From Acetobacteraceae bacterium (GTDB lineage Bacteria > Pseudomonadota > Alphaproteobacteria > Acetobacterales > Acetobacteraceae), in the NCBI GenBank assembly GCA_024280945.1, contig JAMXLO010000007.1:1-41143 (forward strand): a DNA stretch of 41,143 nt, written 5' to 3'. Positions 9,192 to 16,582 of this stretch are shown one piece after another (position 1 is the first letter of the stretch; the number at the start of each line of letters is the position of its first letter). The notes under the pieces were generated by a model. That model did not search any database. It was not told the origin of the DNA and was given only the letters and a program-made list of their open reading frames with translations. The position numbers and the translations under genes were made by a program.

Positions 9192-9378
9192 TGGCCCGTG
9201 CTCCCGGTTGGCATCGGACCAAAGTGGACAGGGCCAGAGAGGCAGACGTCAACCGTGACGATCGGCGGCATCTCTCGGACAGCGCGGATCCCGCGACGAC
9301 ATCGAAGTATCCTTCGATTGGACGCGCTGGATTGGTCGCTATAGTCTGCGTCGGTCGACGTTCGGAGCCAGATCGAAG

Positions 9379-9774
9379 TTGCGCGTAGCAGGCGTGCCAA
9401 CATCGAGATCGCTTGTAGGCATTGGAGTGGCGGCGGCGCTGCTGATCCAGATGCTGCTTGCCGTGCCCGCGGCGCTGCGGATGACAGCCGAGGCAATCCA
9501 GTGGCTGCAACTGGACGCCGCCATCTGCACTGCGCACGAAGATGGCTCGCCCACCGATGGCAACGGTCCGATCCAGGTGCCGTTCCACCATCACGGCCAC
9601 TGCCAGCTCTGTCTGACACATGCGGTGCCGCTGGGCTTGCTTGTCGTAGCCTTCTGCGTCCTTGCAGCCTTTTTGCATCAGGCCTCGTCGCGATGGTCGG
9701 TACTCACCGCGCCTGCATGTCGCTATGATCGGTATTACTCCTACTATTCGCGGGCTCCGCCAATAATGGCCTGA
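9379..9774 (+). CDS. DUF2946-type small membrane protein
   Basis: A 131-aa protein with an N-terminal hydrophobic segment (about residues 12-34), a periplasmic-looking Cys/His segment (ICTAHEDG... then HHHGHCQLCL) and a second membrane segment (about 80-98). The CxxH and HxHCxxC arrangement fits the DUF2946 family, often found near TonB-receptor, copper or metal-uptake genes. The first in-frame start is TTG at 9379; GTG at 9427 or an ATG near 9451 are alternatives, so the N-terminus is uncertain. It precedes the ABC importer by about 155 bp on the same strand, so a role in metal or metallophore uptake is plausible but unproven. Confidence 0.7.
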   Translation: MRVAGVPTSRSLVGIGVAAALLIQMLLAVPAALRMTAEAIQWLQLDAAICTAHEDGSPTDGNGPIQVPFHHHGHCQLCLTHAVPLGLLVVAFCVLAAFLHQASSRWSVLTAPACRYDRYYSYYSRAPPIMA

Positions 9775-9929
9775 GCCAACCGCGGGCTGATACGTCGGCC
9801 TTGCAATTGCATCGCTGCTGCTCGCTGGCCTGGAGCCAGTATGCGCCCGCTACCGGGTCATGCAGCGAGCTGGAGTATTCGCACCGGAAAATCAGCAATG
9901 GCCCAATCAGCCGATGGGGGAAAAAAGCC

Positions 9930-11057
9930 ATGAGCACCAGTCGCGGGACAATGGGTCGCCGCAATCTGCTGCTTGCAGCAGCCGCAGCGCTTGCGGCCGC
10001 ACGTGGCGCGCACGGAGACGATGGCATCGTCGATGCCCTTGGCCGCCAGATTCCATTGAAGGCGCCGGCACAGCGCATCGTGCTCGGCTTCAACTACGAG
10101 GAGTACACCGCAGTTGCCGGACCGGCAGGTTGGGATCGCGTCGTAGGTTTTGCCAAGGCCCTCTGGTCAGGTTGGCGCCCATCGATTTATGCGCGCTACG
10201 TGGCGTCCATCCCGCGCCTGGCTGACTTGCCGGATGTCGGCAACACCGAGGACAACAACTTCAGTCTGGAACGTGTGCTTTCGCTGCGCCCCGACCTCGT
10301 CGTCTTGGCCGAGTGGTCATTCAAGCTACTAGCCGAACCGGTGAAGCAGCTAGAGACGCTGGGGATCCCAGTGATGGTGATCGACTACAACGCCGAAATG
10401 CCCGAGCGTCACGTCGCGAGCACGATCGCCCTTGGCAAGGCGACCGGCAACACAGAGCGCGCGCGGACCCTTGCCAGCCTCTATACCGACAAGCTGGCTG
10501 ACATCGCTCACCGCGTCGGCGATGTGGTCACCAGACCAAAGGCCTATGTCGAACTCGGCCAGGGTGGTGCCGACACCACCGGCAACACCTATTGGAAAAC
10601 CATGTGGGGCCGGCTGCTCGAATTCGCCGGCGCCGAGAACATTGCTGCCGGACGAATTCCGGGCGCGTGGGGACCGCTGAACCCGGAATATGTGCTTGCC
10701 GCGAATCCCGACGCGATCTTCATCGCCGGCTCATCGTGGGTTGGCCGGCCTGATGCAGTACTGACCGGCTTCGATGCCGACATCGCCACCACGCGTGCGC
10801 GCCTGGCACCGTATGCAAAGCGCCAAGGCTGGTCCGAGCTTGCCGCCATCCGCAATGGCCAGCTCTTCGCGATCGAGCATGGCCTTTGCCGTGCCCTGTT
10901 CGACTACACCGCCACCTATTTCATCGCCAAACAACTGTATCCTGGCCGGTTCAGCGACATCGATCCGGTGGCGGAGCTGCGTCGCTACCACGAACAGTTT
11001 CTGCCGGTGACGTTCGAGGGCTGCTGGATGGCACGCCTGACGCCCGAACGCGCATGA
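9930..11057 (+). CDS. ABC transporter periplasmic binding protein (iron-siderophore/corrinoid type)
   Basis: A 375-aa FecB/BtuF-type substrate-binding protein. A twin-arginine signal is visible (MGRRNLLLAAAAALAAARGAHG), implying Tat export. The mature part starts with the typical DALGRQIPLKAPAQRIV and contains DVGNTEDNNFSLERVLSLRPDLVV, the class III binding-protein core. ATG 9930 is chosen because GGGGGAAAAAA lies just upstream and the Tat motif follows at once; the frame is open further upstream to 9801 but with no export signal there. The stop overlaps the permease start (ATGA). The ligand (ferric siderophore, haem or corrinoid) cannot be fixed from sequence. Confidence 0.9.
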   Translation: MSTSRGTMGRRNLLLAAAAALAAARGAHGDDGIVDALGRQIPLKAPAQRIVLGFNYEEYTAVAGPAGWDRVVGFAKALWSGWRPSIYARYVASIPRLADLPDVGNTEDNNFSLERVLSLRPDLVVLAEWSFKLLAEPVKQLETLGIPVMVIDYNAEMPERHVASTIALGKATGNTERARTLASLYTDKLADIAHRVGDVVTRPKAYVELGQGGADTTGNTYWKTMWGRLLEFAGAENIAAGRIPGAWGPLNPEYVLAANPDAIFIAGSSWVGRPDAVLTGFDADIATTRARLAPYAKRQGWSELAAIRNGQLFAIEHGLCRALFDYTATYFIAKQLYPGRFSDIDPVAELRRYHEQFLPVTFEGCWMARLTPERA

Positions 11058-12097
11058 GCGACACGGCAGCGGGTCCCATTGCGGCCTGGCGTGCCGCCAA
11101 CCTGCGACGCGCAACGCTGTCACTGATCGGTGGCGCACTGTTGCTGGTGAGTTTCTCCGCCGATGTGGCGACCGGTCCGGCAATGCTGCCGATCTCAGCC
11201 GTGCTGCGTTCGCTTACGGGCTTGGGCGCTGACCCGATGCTCGATGCCATCGTCTACAATCTGCGCCTGCCGATAGCGCTGATGGCGGTCGTTGTGGGCG
11301 CCACGCTGGGCGTGTCCGGTGCCATCATGCAGACCATTCTGAACAACCCGCTGGCGAGTAGCTACACGCTGGGCATCTCAGCCGGTGCAGGGTTCGGTGC
11401 GGCGCTTGCCATTCTGGTCGGCGGTGCACTGCCCTTGCCGGAGAACTGGGCCATCCCGCTCGCCGCCTTCGTCTTTGCCGGCGTCGCCTGCGCGATCGTG
11501 GGTTCGGTCGGTCGCATGCGCGGCGCAACGCCGGAGCTCCTGGTCCTCGCCGGCATCGCCTGTCTGTTTCTGTTTCAGGCGCTGCTGTCGCTGCTGCAAT
11601 TCCTGGCTTCTCCCGAAGCATTGCAGCAGATCGTGTTCTGGCTGTTCGGCAGCCTGCTGCGCGCAAGCATGGGAAAGGCTGCCATCGTCGCTGGTGTCCT
11701 TGCGGTAGCGCTGCCGCTGCTGCTGAAAGACGCGTGGCGGTTGACAGCACTCAAGCTCGGCGATGAACGTGCCCGGGCGCTCGGGGTGCACGTAAACCGG
11801 CTGCGGTTGCGCGCCTTCGTCATCGTCTCGCTGCTGACCGGGGCGGCGGTGGCGTTTGTCGGGACGATAGGCTTCGTCGGACTGGTCGCGCCGCACATCG
11901 CTCGCATGACGGTGGGCGAGGACCAACGCCATATGCTGCCGGCCTCTGCCGTGTTCGGCGCGCTCTTGCTCTCGCTGGCGTCCTTGGCGAGCAAGCTCAT
12001 CATGCCGGGAACCGTTTTTCCGATCGGCATCATCACGGCGCTGATCGGCGTACCGTTCTTCGGCTGGCTCGTGCTGACCACAGGGCGAGTGCAATGA
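11054..12097 (+). CDS. FecCD-family ABC transporter permease
   Basis: A 347-aa polytopic inner-membrane protein of the FecCD/BtuC family. Diagnostic motifs are LRLPIALMAVVVGATLGVSG near the N-terminus and GFVGLVAPHIAR toward the C-terminus, the latter contacting the ATPase. Homologues have ten transmembrane helices and act as homodimers. ATG 11054 overlaps the stop of the binding-protein gene (ATGA), which settles the start against an open upstream extension. The stop overlaps the ATPase start in the same way, so the three genes are translationally coupled. Confidence 0.93.
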   Translation: MSDTAAGPIAAWRAANLRRATLSLIGGALLLVSFSADVATGPAMLPISAVLRSLTGLGADPMLDAIVYNLRLPIALMAVVVGATLGVSGAIMQTILNNPLASSYTLGISAGAGFGAALAILVGGALPLPENWAIPLAAFVFAGVACAIVGSVGRMRGATPELLVLAGIACLFLFQALLSLLQFLASPEALQQIVFWLFGSLLRASMGKAAIVAGVLAVALPLLLKDAWRLTALKLGDERARALGVHVNRLRLRAFVIVSLLTGAAVAFVGTIGFVGLVAPHIARMTVGEDQRHMLPASAVFGALLLSLASLASKLIMPGTVFPIGIITALIGVPFFGWLVLTTGRVQ

Positions 12098-12846
12098 TCC
12101 TTCAGGCCCACAATGTCAGCGTGCGCTACGGTTCGCGCGTCGCGGTCAGCAACGTCGATTTGGAAGCGCGACCGGGCGAGGTTCTGGCGCTGCTGGGTGC
12201 CAACGGGTCGGGCAAGACATCGCTGATGCGCGCGCTCGCCGCACTGCAGGCGCATTCCGGCACCATCGTGTGGGACAGCGGCCGGCCTCCGCCGGGAAGC
12301 ATCGGCTATATGCCGCAGGACAATGGCGCTCGCGCTGCACTCACGGCATTCGAGGTAGTACTGCTGGGACGCATGCGGACGCTGGGCCTGCGCGTGGGTG
12401 CCGCCGATCTTGCTGCCGCCAAAGCGGCGATGGATGAGATCGGCATCAGCGATCTCGCCGCCCGCCATATCGGCGAGCTGAGCGGTGGGCAGCGCCAGAT
12501 GGTGCTGATAGCTCAGGTACTGGCGGGCAATCCGCGCGCCTTGTTGCTGGACGAGCCGACGAGCGCACTCGATATCGCCCATCAGCTCCATGTTCTCGAT
12601 CTGCTGCGCACGGCGACCCGGCAGCGCGGCCTGACCACCATCGCGATCCTGCACGACCTGAATGCGGCGGCACGCTTTGCCGATCGTGTCGCATTGATGA
12701 CCATGGGGCGGCTGGCCGGCATTGGCGCGCCTGCGGATATTCTGCAGCCGGTGACTTTGGAGCCCACATTCGACGTGCACGTTGCGGTCGATCTGGGTTC
12801 CGATGGCCACCCCGTTGTTCTGCCGCTGAGAGCGCGACGTTTGTGA
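12094..12846 (+). CDS. ABC transporter ATP-binding protein (FecE/BtuD type)
   Basis: A 250-aa ABC ATPase completing the importer. Walker A is GANGSGKTS, the Q-loop region is GYMPQDNGA, the signature is LSGGQRQM, and Walker B is ALLLDEPTSALD followed by the H-loop AILHDLNAAARF. Length and motifs fit iron-siderophore and cobalamin importer ATPases. ATG 12094 overlaps the permease stop (ATGA). The gene ends 25 bp before the convergent cupin gene. Confidence 0.93.
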   Translation: MILQAHNVSVRYGSRVAVSNVDLEARPGEVLALLGANGSGKTSLMRALAALQAHSGTIVWDSGRPPPGSIGYMPQDNGARAALTAFEVVLLGRMRTLGLRVGAADLAAAKAAMDEIGISDLAARHIGELSGGQRQMVLIAQVLAGNPRALLLDEPTSALDIAHQLHVLDLLRTATRQRGLTTIAILHDLNAAARFADRVALMTMGRLAGIGAPADILQPVTLEPTFDVHVAVDLGSDGHPVVLPLRARRL

Positions 12847-12871
12847 GGCGGCGTCAGGCTGGCGGCCTCGC

Positions 12872-13327
12872 TCAGCCTTCCAGGAATGCTGCCACAGCCG
12901 GGATTGCCTTCAGCGCTGCTACCTCCTGCTCGGTTGGCAGCTGCGGACGGTCGCGGAGGGCATTCACCATGCACAGGAAACCAAGCGGTTCGCCCTCGGT
13001 CGCGCGGAACTGGTGCCAGGTCCAGGATGGAATGCTGACAAGGTCGAACGGTTTCACCGTCCGCACCGCTTGCCCAACGAGACACCTGCCATGCCCGCGC
13101 AGGATCATCACGGCGTGCATGTGTTCGTGCCGTTCCAGTGTGGAATACCCGCCGGCCGCCATTTCGAAATAACGCAGCTCGCAGCCAAGTTGCGGTTCCG
13201 CGAACAGCACCTGGCGAGAGATCGCCTTGAAGGGCGCCGCACCCTCTTCCTTGTACGGCTGGCACGTCACTTCGTCCCAACGATACTCACGGAATGCGCG
13301 AAAGAGGCTCTGCTGTTCGATGTCCAT
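12872..13327 (-). CDS. Cupin-domain protein, candidate methylthioxylulose-phosphate methylsulfurylase (CupA-like)
   Basis: A 151-aa single-domain cupin. Motif 1 supplies H67, H69 and H71 (ERHEHMHAVMILRG), motif 2 supplies H105 (SIPSWTWHQF): a plausible mononuclear metal site. It lies 5 bp downstream of the RuBisCO-like gene on the same strand. In Rhodospirillum rubrum a RuBisCO-like protein and the cupin CupA act consecutively: the RLP makes 1-methylthio-D-xylulose 5-phosphate and CupA releases methanethiol to give 1-deoxy-D-xylulose 5-phosphate. The cupin fold is clear; the CupA role is inferred from the neighbour alone, and a general sugar-phosphate cupin remains possible. Confidence 0.85.
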   Translation of the reverse strand: MDIEQQSLFRAFREYRWDEVTCQPYKEEGAAPFKAISRQVLFAEPQLGCELRYFEMAAGGYSTLERHEHMHAVMILRGHGRCLVGQAVRTVKPFDLVSIPSWTWHQFRATEGEPLGFLCMVNALRDRPQLPTEQEVAALKAIPAVAAFLEG

Positions 13328-13332
13328 GGGCC

Positions 13333-14418
13333 TTACCGGTAGCTGTGCTGCGCGACAGCGCGCGTGAAGAGGGCGGTTTCCTCGGCCAGCCGCTCGCGAG
13401 CCGCGAGCAGGCTGCCGCCGATCAGCAACATTGCGTCGGCACCGTAGAAGTCAAGCATCTCAGGCACCCGATCCAGCGTCATGCCGCCCGCCGGCACTGG
13501 CAGGCTCGAGCACACACCGTCCCACGGCGCTCGCGCTCTATCGGCCAGGCGCCGGCATGTCTCTTGGCTGTAGCCGAACCTCCCGCCGTGATTCGGAAAG
13601 ATCACCGCATCGGCACCAAGCAGGCGGAACAGCTTGCCGATCAGCAGGTCCGGCGCAATGCGCGACGCGCCGCCCATGGTCGGATGGGCCATGAAAGCGA
13701 CCTCCGGGTACTGACGGACCAGCGCCTGCATCGTCGCCCAGCCGGCAATCATGGGCGCGATCAGCACTGTATCGATGCCATGTGCCTGAGCGATGTCGAG
13801 CTGTCGCCGCATCATGTCGAGATCGCCGGATAGACTTGGCACATAGCGTGCGGCCCCGACGACGCTGGCGATCGCCGCGACACGTGCAGCGAACGGCGAA
13901 TATCCCTGGTCCGCCAGCCCGTGGTCGTCCTTGACGAAGTCGATACCGCCACGGGCGAACTGCTCCGCCAGTTCGGCGAGCCGGGCCGGCGTCACACCCT
14001 GCGGCTTCAGCGCCGAACAGGCGAGTGCGCGGCCATGCGCGTGCGCACGGTGCCGCAGCCCCTCGATCCCATGGCGAGGCCCGCCGAATGCCAAGGCGAT
14101 ATCCGGCGGCACCGCGACATCCAGCAGCAGCACATCCTCATGCAGTGAGGTGTTGCCGTACACCATGTTCAGCAACTGGCCAGCCTCAAGCCCGGTGGTC
14201 GCGATCGCCAGCCCGATCGTTGCATCGTAGACCCCGTCCCCGCGATCCTCGATCGACTCGACCACCCCCACCACGTCGCGCAGGATCTCTGGCTCCGCGA
14301 TCGCCGAGAGCGGCATCTCTACGCTCTGCTCAACCGCGATGGTCTGCGCCCGCGCCTCTATCGACGCAGCATCCGACCTGATGCGGTAGGTCGCAGAAAA
14401 ACGCGCCGCTTCGTTCAC
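13333..14418 (-). CDS. RuBisCO-like protein (form IV), candidate 5-methylthioribulose-1-phosphate isomerase
   Basis: A 361-aa RuBisCO large-chain family protein. Family signatures: SATYRI at the N-terminus, VYGNTSLHEDV, FGGPRHGIEG, SALKPQG, GGIDFVKDD and NHGGRFGYS. Carboxylase residues are partly lost: K138 (K175 equivalent), K163 (carbamylated K201) and D165 remain, but the K177 equivalent is Q140, the Mg ligand E204 is H166, and the loop-6 lysine is absent. This is therefore a form IV protein, not a CO2-fixing enzyme. I chose GTG 14418, which follows GGAGG by 10 bases and begins just before the conserved N-terminal strand. The open frame reaches 14661 but would overlap the divergent lipoprotein gene. 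The adjacent cupin suggests the methylthioadenosine-isoprenoid shunt. Confidence 0.88.
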   Translation of the reverse strand: MNEAARFSATYRIRSDAASIEARAQTIAVEQSVEMPLSAIAEPEILRDVVGVVESIEDRGDGVYDATIGLAIATTGLEAGQLLNMVYGNTSLHEDVLLLDVAVPPDIALAFGGPRHGIEGLRHRAHAHGRALACSALKPQGVTPARLAELAEQFARGGIDFVKDDHGLADQGYSPFAARVAAIASVVGAARYVPSLSGDLDMMRRQLDIAQAHGIDTVLIAPMIAGWATMQALVRQYPEVAFMAHPTMGGASRIAPDLLIGKLFRLLGADAVIFPNHGGRFGYSQETCRRLADRARAPWDGVCSSLPVPAGGMTLDRVPEMLDFYGADAMLLIGGSLLAARERLAEETALFTRAVAQHSYR

Positions 14419-14539
14419 CCTCTGCGCACCTCCGTATCGGACGCGGCAGGCGATGCCCGCCCGCCATCTTGCCGAATCTGCATAGACCGTGACATTGCCA
14501 TCAGCCAGCGTTTGGCAAGCAAAGATCACGAGATCGGCG
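14419..14539. promoter_or_regulatory. Divergent promoter region, RLP/cupin versus lipoprotein genes
   Basis: These roughly 120 bp separate the GTG of the RuBisCO-like gene (minus) from the ATG of the first lipoprotein (plus), so must carry both promoters if the starts are right. GGAGG on the minus strand at about 14429-14433 is the RLP ribosome-binding site. No convincing -10/-35 boxes or riboswitch fold are seen. Confidence 0.35.
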
Positions 14540-14968
14540 ATGTCTCCCCTCCGCCTCCGCAGCATCCCCTCTGGCCTCCTCGCCATGCTCGCGGGCTGCA
14601 TGTCGCCGGCCCAACCCGATCCGTCACCTTCCGCCGGAGGACCGCCGCTGGCCACAGCCAAATCGATCGACGGCAGCTACAACGGCGTCACACAACTGAC
14701 CTCGGGTTCGCCGGAGGCCTGCGGCACACAGGATATCTTCAGTCTCAAGGTGCGCGCCAATACGTTCCAGTATGTGCTTCAGCAGCCCCAGGTTCCTTGG
14801 CGGCCATCGATCACGTTCGCCGTCACTATCGCCCCTGATGGCTCTTTCGCCAGCAACGCGGGGGCCGCCTACATCAAAGGCCAGGTGAAACAAGGCCATA
14901 TGCAGGGCCAGATAGTCGGAGATTCGTGCGCCTTCAGCTTCGAGGCCGACAACACAGGGGCATTCTGA
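14540..14968 (+). CDS. Small lipoprotein, paralogue of the next gene
   Basis: A 142-aa secreted lipoprotein of unknown function. A short basic n-region is followed by a hydrophobic stretch ending in the lipobox LAGC. The mature part (GSYNGVTQL... C ...FSLKVRANTFQY ... IAPDGSF ... IKGQVKQGHMQGQI ... C) is beta-strand rich with two cysteines that could form a disulfide. ATG 14540 is chosen because it places the lipobox normally; an in-frame start at 14489 would add 17 residues before the signal. The stop overlaps the next ATG (TGATG), so the two paralogues are translationally coupled. Confidence 0.75.
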   Translation: MSPLRLRSIPSGLLAMLAGCMSPAQPDPSPSAGGPPLATAKSIDGSYNGVTQLTSGSPEACGTQDIFSLKVRANTFQYVLQQPQVPWRPSITFAVTIAPDGSFASNAGAAYIKGQVKQGHMQGQIVGDSCAFSFEADNTGAF

Positions 14969-15486
14969 TGTCCGGTCGCACCATGCTCGGTTCGCTGCAA
15001 GGTAGTTTGCGTCAATCGCCAACCACTGTTGCCGTGTGCCTGCTGGTCGCCGGCTGCTCCGGCGAGGGGCCGACGGTTCTGTTCGACACGCCGACCGGGG
15101 CGACCCCGATCTATACGCCGTCACCGGCCATGCCGAGTGGTCTTGTTGCTCCACCACCTGGCCTGGCCAATTCGCCGCCTCCACCGGCGCAGTTCGCCAA
15201 CCGCAACGGCACCTACGCTGGGACCGCCGTTCCGCTCGACACCGGTGGTGGCATCTGCATGAGCAACCAGCAGGTCGGAAATTTCCGGGTCCGCGGTAAC
15301 ACCGTTCGCTATGGAGGGTTTCGGGGCCACATCCAGCCAGATGGCGGGCTGCAGATGGTGTACGGCCAGGACTGGATCATCGGCCAGTTCGAAGGCGCCG
15401 CATTCCATGGTCAGCTCGACCTGAACGGCCGCTTCAACGAGCAAGGCTGCACCTACAGGCTCAGCCTGCAGCGCATCGGCGGCTGA
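14968..15486 (+). CDS. Small proline-rich lipoprotein
   Basis: A 172-aa lipoprotein with signal ending LLVAGC, a proline-rich linker (about residues 35-68) and a C-terminal beta-rich domain. That domain follows the same plan as the preceding lipoprotein: NGTYAG, a Cys, NFRVRGNTVRY, IQPDGG, IIGQFEGAAFHGQL, then a late Cys in GCTYRLSL. The two look like tandem paralogues. ATG 14968 overlaps the upstream stop. No family name recognised; likely anchored in the outer membrane facing the periplasm. Confidence 0.75.
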   Translation: MSGRTMLGSLQGSLRQSPTTVAVCLLVAGCSGEGPTVLFDTPTGATPIYTPSPAMPSGLVAPPPGLANSPPPPAQFANRNGTYAGTAVPLDTGGGICMSNQQVGNFRVRGNTVRYGGFRGHIQPDGGLQMVYGQDWIIGQFEGAAFHGQLDLNGRFNEQGCTYRLSLQRIGG

Positions 15487-15518
15487 TCACGGCAAGCACC
15501 TCGGGGGAAACGACTGCA

Positions 15519-15977
15519 ATGACTTGCATCGATGCCATTCGCGGCGCAGCAGCCGCGGCACTGCTCGGTCTCGCCGGATGCTCGGCGATGCAGACGCCCA
15601 ATGCACAGAGCATTCTGGGTCTGACACCGTCAGGCACAGTGACACTGACCGAAACCTTTGCGGCTGGATATGGCGGCGGCAGCGGCACTCTGACCTTCAA
15701 CGGCCAGAGCTATTCCTTCGCGCTGATCGGCGCGGTGGTCGGCCCAGGTGGCGCGGAGAAGGTCAATGCGTCCGGCGAGGTCTACAAGCTCACCAAGGTC
15801 AGTGATTTCGGTGGCCGCTACACGCAGTCCAGTGGCGCGGCCGGATTGTCGCGTGGTGGCGACGGCCAGCTCTGGCTCGAGAACAGCGCCGGGGTGATCA
15901 TGCATCTCTACAGCCAGACCGAAGGCGTACTGCTGTCGCTCGGCAAGGAAGAGATCTTCATCCGGCTCAATCAATAA
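15519..15977 (+). CDS. Small lipoprotein of unknown function
   Basis: A 152-aa lipoprotein with lipobox LAGC. The mature part contains GTVTLTETFAAGYGGGSGTLTFNG, then GAVVGPGGAEKVNASGEVYKL and a C-terminal SLGKEEIFIRLNQ. The strand-rich, glycine-rich pattern faintly recalls the DUF1134/EipA cell-envelope family, but I would not assign it on that alone. ATG 15519 lies 32 bp after the previous lipoprotein stop, with GGGGGAAAC upstream, so it probably ends a three-gene lipoprotein operon. Confidence 0.72.
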   Translation: MTCIDAIRGAAAAALLGLAGCSAMQTPNAQSILGLTPSGTVTLTETFAAGYGGGSGTLTFNGQSYSFALIGAVVGPGGAEKVNASGEVYKLTKVSDFGGRYTQSSGAAGLSRGGDGQLWLENSAGVIMHLYSQTEGVLLSLGKEEIFIRLNQ

Positions 15978-15988
15978 GACTGTGGCGC

Positions 15989-16321
15989 TCACATTGGCGA
16001 AAGGAACGAGGCCAGCCACGGCACTGAGCCGACCGGCTTATAGCAGCTTGGGTTGTTGAAGTTGTACACCTGGACCTGCCAATCCCACTGGTATTCGTCA
16101 GGTGCAGGATTGCACATAGCGACTGCCTCGAACGATTTGGCCTTCATACAATTCGGGATCTGCTGCTCTTGCATGGCTGGATCGTCGAGATAGTGGCTGG
16201 TGCGGCACTCGTTCAGGGCGCTTCCCTTCGATTGATCGGCACAGGCGGCGAGCGCAATCGGTGCAATGAATGCTGCTAACCGGATCACCTTGGCCCTCTC
16301 GCTGACAGGCAACAGTGTCAC
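15989..16321 (-). CDS. Small cysteine-containing lipoprotein
   Basis: A 110-aa protein with a signal ending in the lipobox LAAC. The mature part has four further cysteines (NECRTSHYL, IPNCMKA, AMCNPAP, PSCYKPVG), consistent with two disulfides in the periplasm. No family recognised. It is convergent with the preceding lipoprotein operon, with 11 bp between them, making this a local cluster of four lipoprotein genes. Confidence 0.65.
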   Translation of the reverse strand: MTLLPVSERAKVIRLAAFIAPIALAACADQSKGSALNECRTSHYLDDPAMQEQQIPNCMKAKSFEAVAMCNPAPDEYQWDWQVQVYNFNNPSCYKPVGSVPWLASFLSPM

Positions 16322-16549
16322 TTTGCCCCAAGTGGCTGCACTTGTAACCTAGTTTGATGGCAGCGACCGAACCCCGCGCCCAAGGACGATAGCGGATGGT
16401 GCATCTGCCTGCGCTCATCCGCCTCTGGCATCGGTCCAATGCAGGTCCAACGCTGCAAGGTTCAGGCTAGTATCCGATCGCAGAGGAGCGCGAGTCGCGT
16501 GCGACACACGATCCGCCGCGTGAATCGGATACTCAAACCAAAGAGCGAC

Positions 16550-16576
16550 GTGCCGACTTTCACTGAAAGTCGGCAC
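16550..16576 (-). terminator. Perfect 12-bp hairpin after the beta-rich protein gene
   Basis: GTGCCGACTTTC and its exact complement GAAAGTCGGCAC flank a 3-base loop, 6 bp beyond the stop of the minus-strand gene at 16583. The following bases on that strand are only moderately T-rich. It fits a Rho-independent terminator or mRNA-stabilising hairpin. Confidence 0.65.
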
Positions 16577-16582
16577 TAGACT

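Noticed and set aside
9775-9929. Possible cobalamin riboswitch upstream of the ABC importer
   Set aside because: The segment is short and I could not find a B12-box-like sequence or the expected conserved stem; not called.
10886-11053. In-frame extension of the FecCD permease upstream of 11054
   Set aside because: It overlaps the binding-protein gene; ATG 11054 in an ATGA overlap gives the normal N-terminus.
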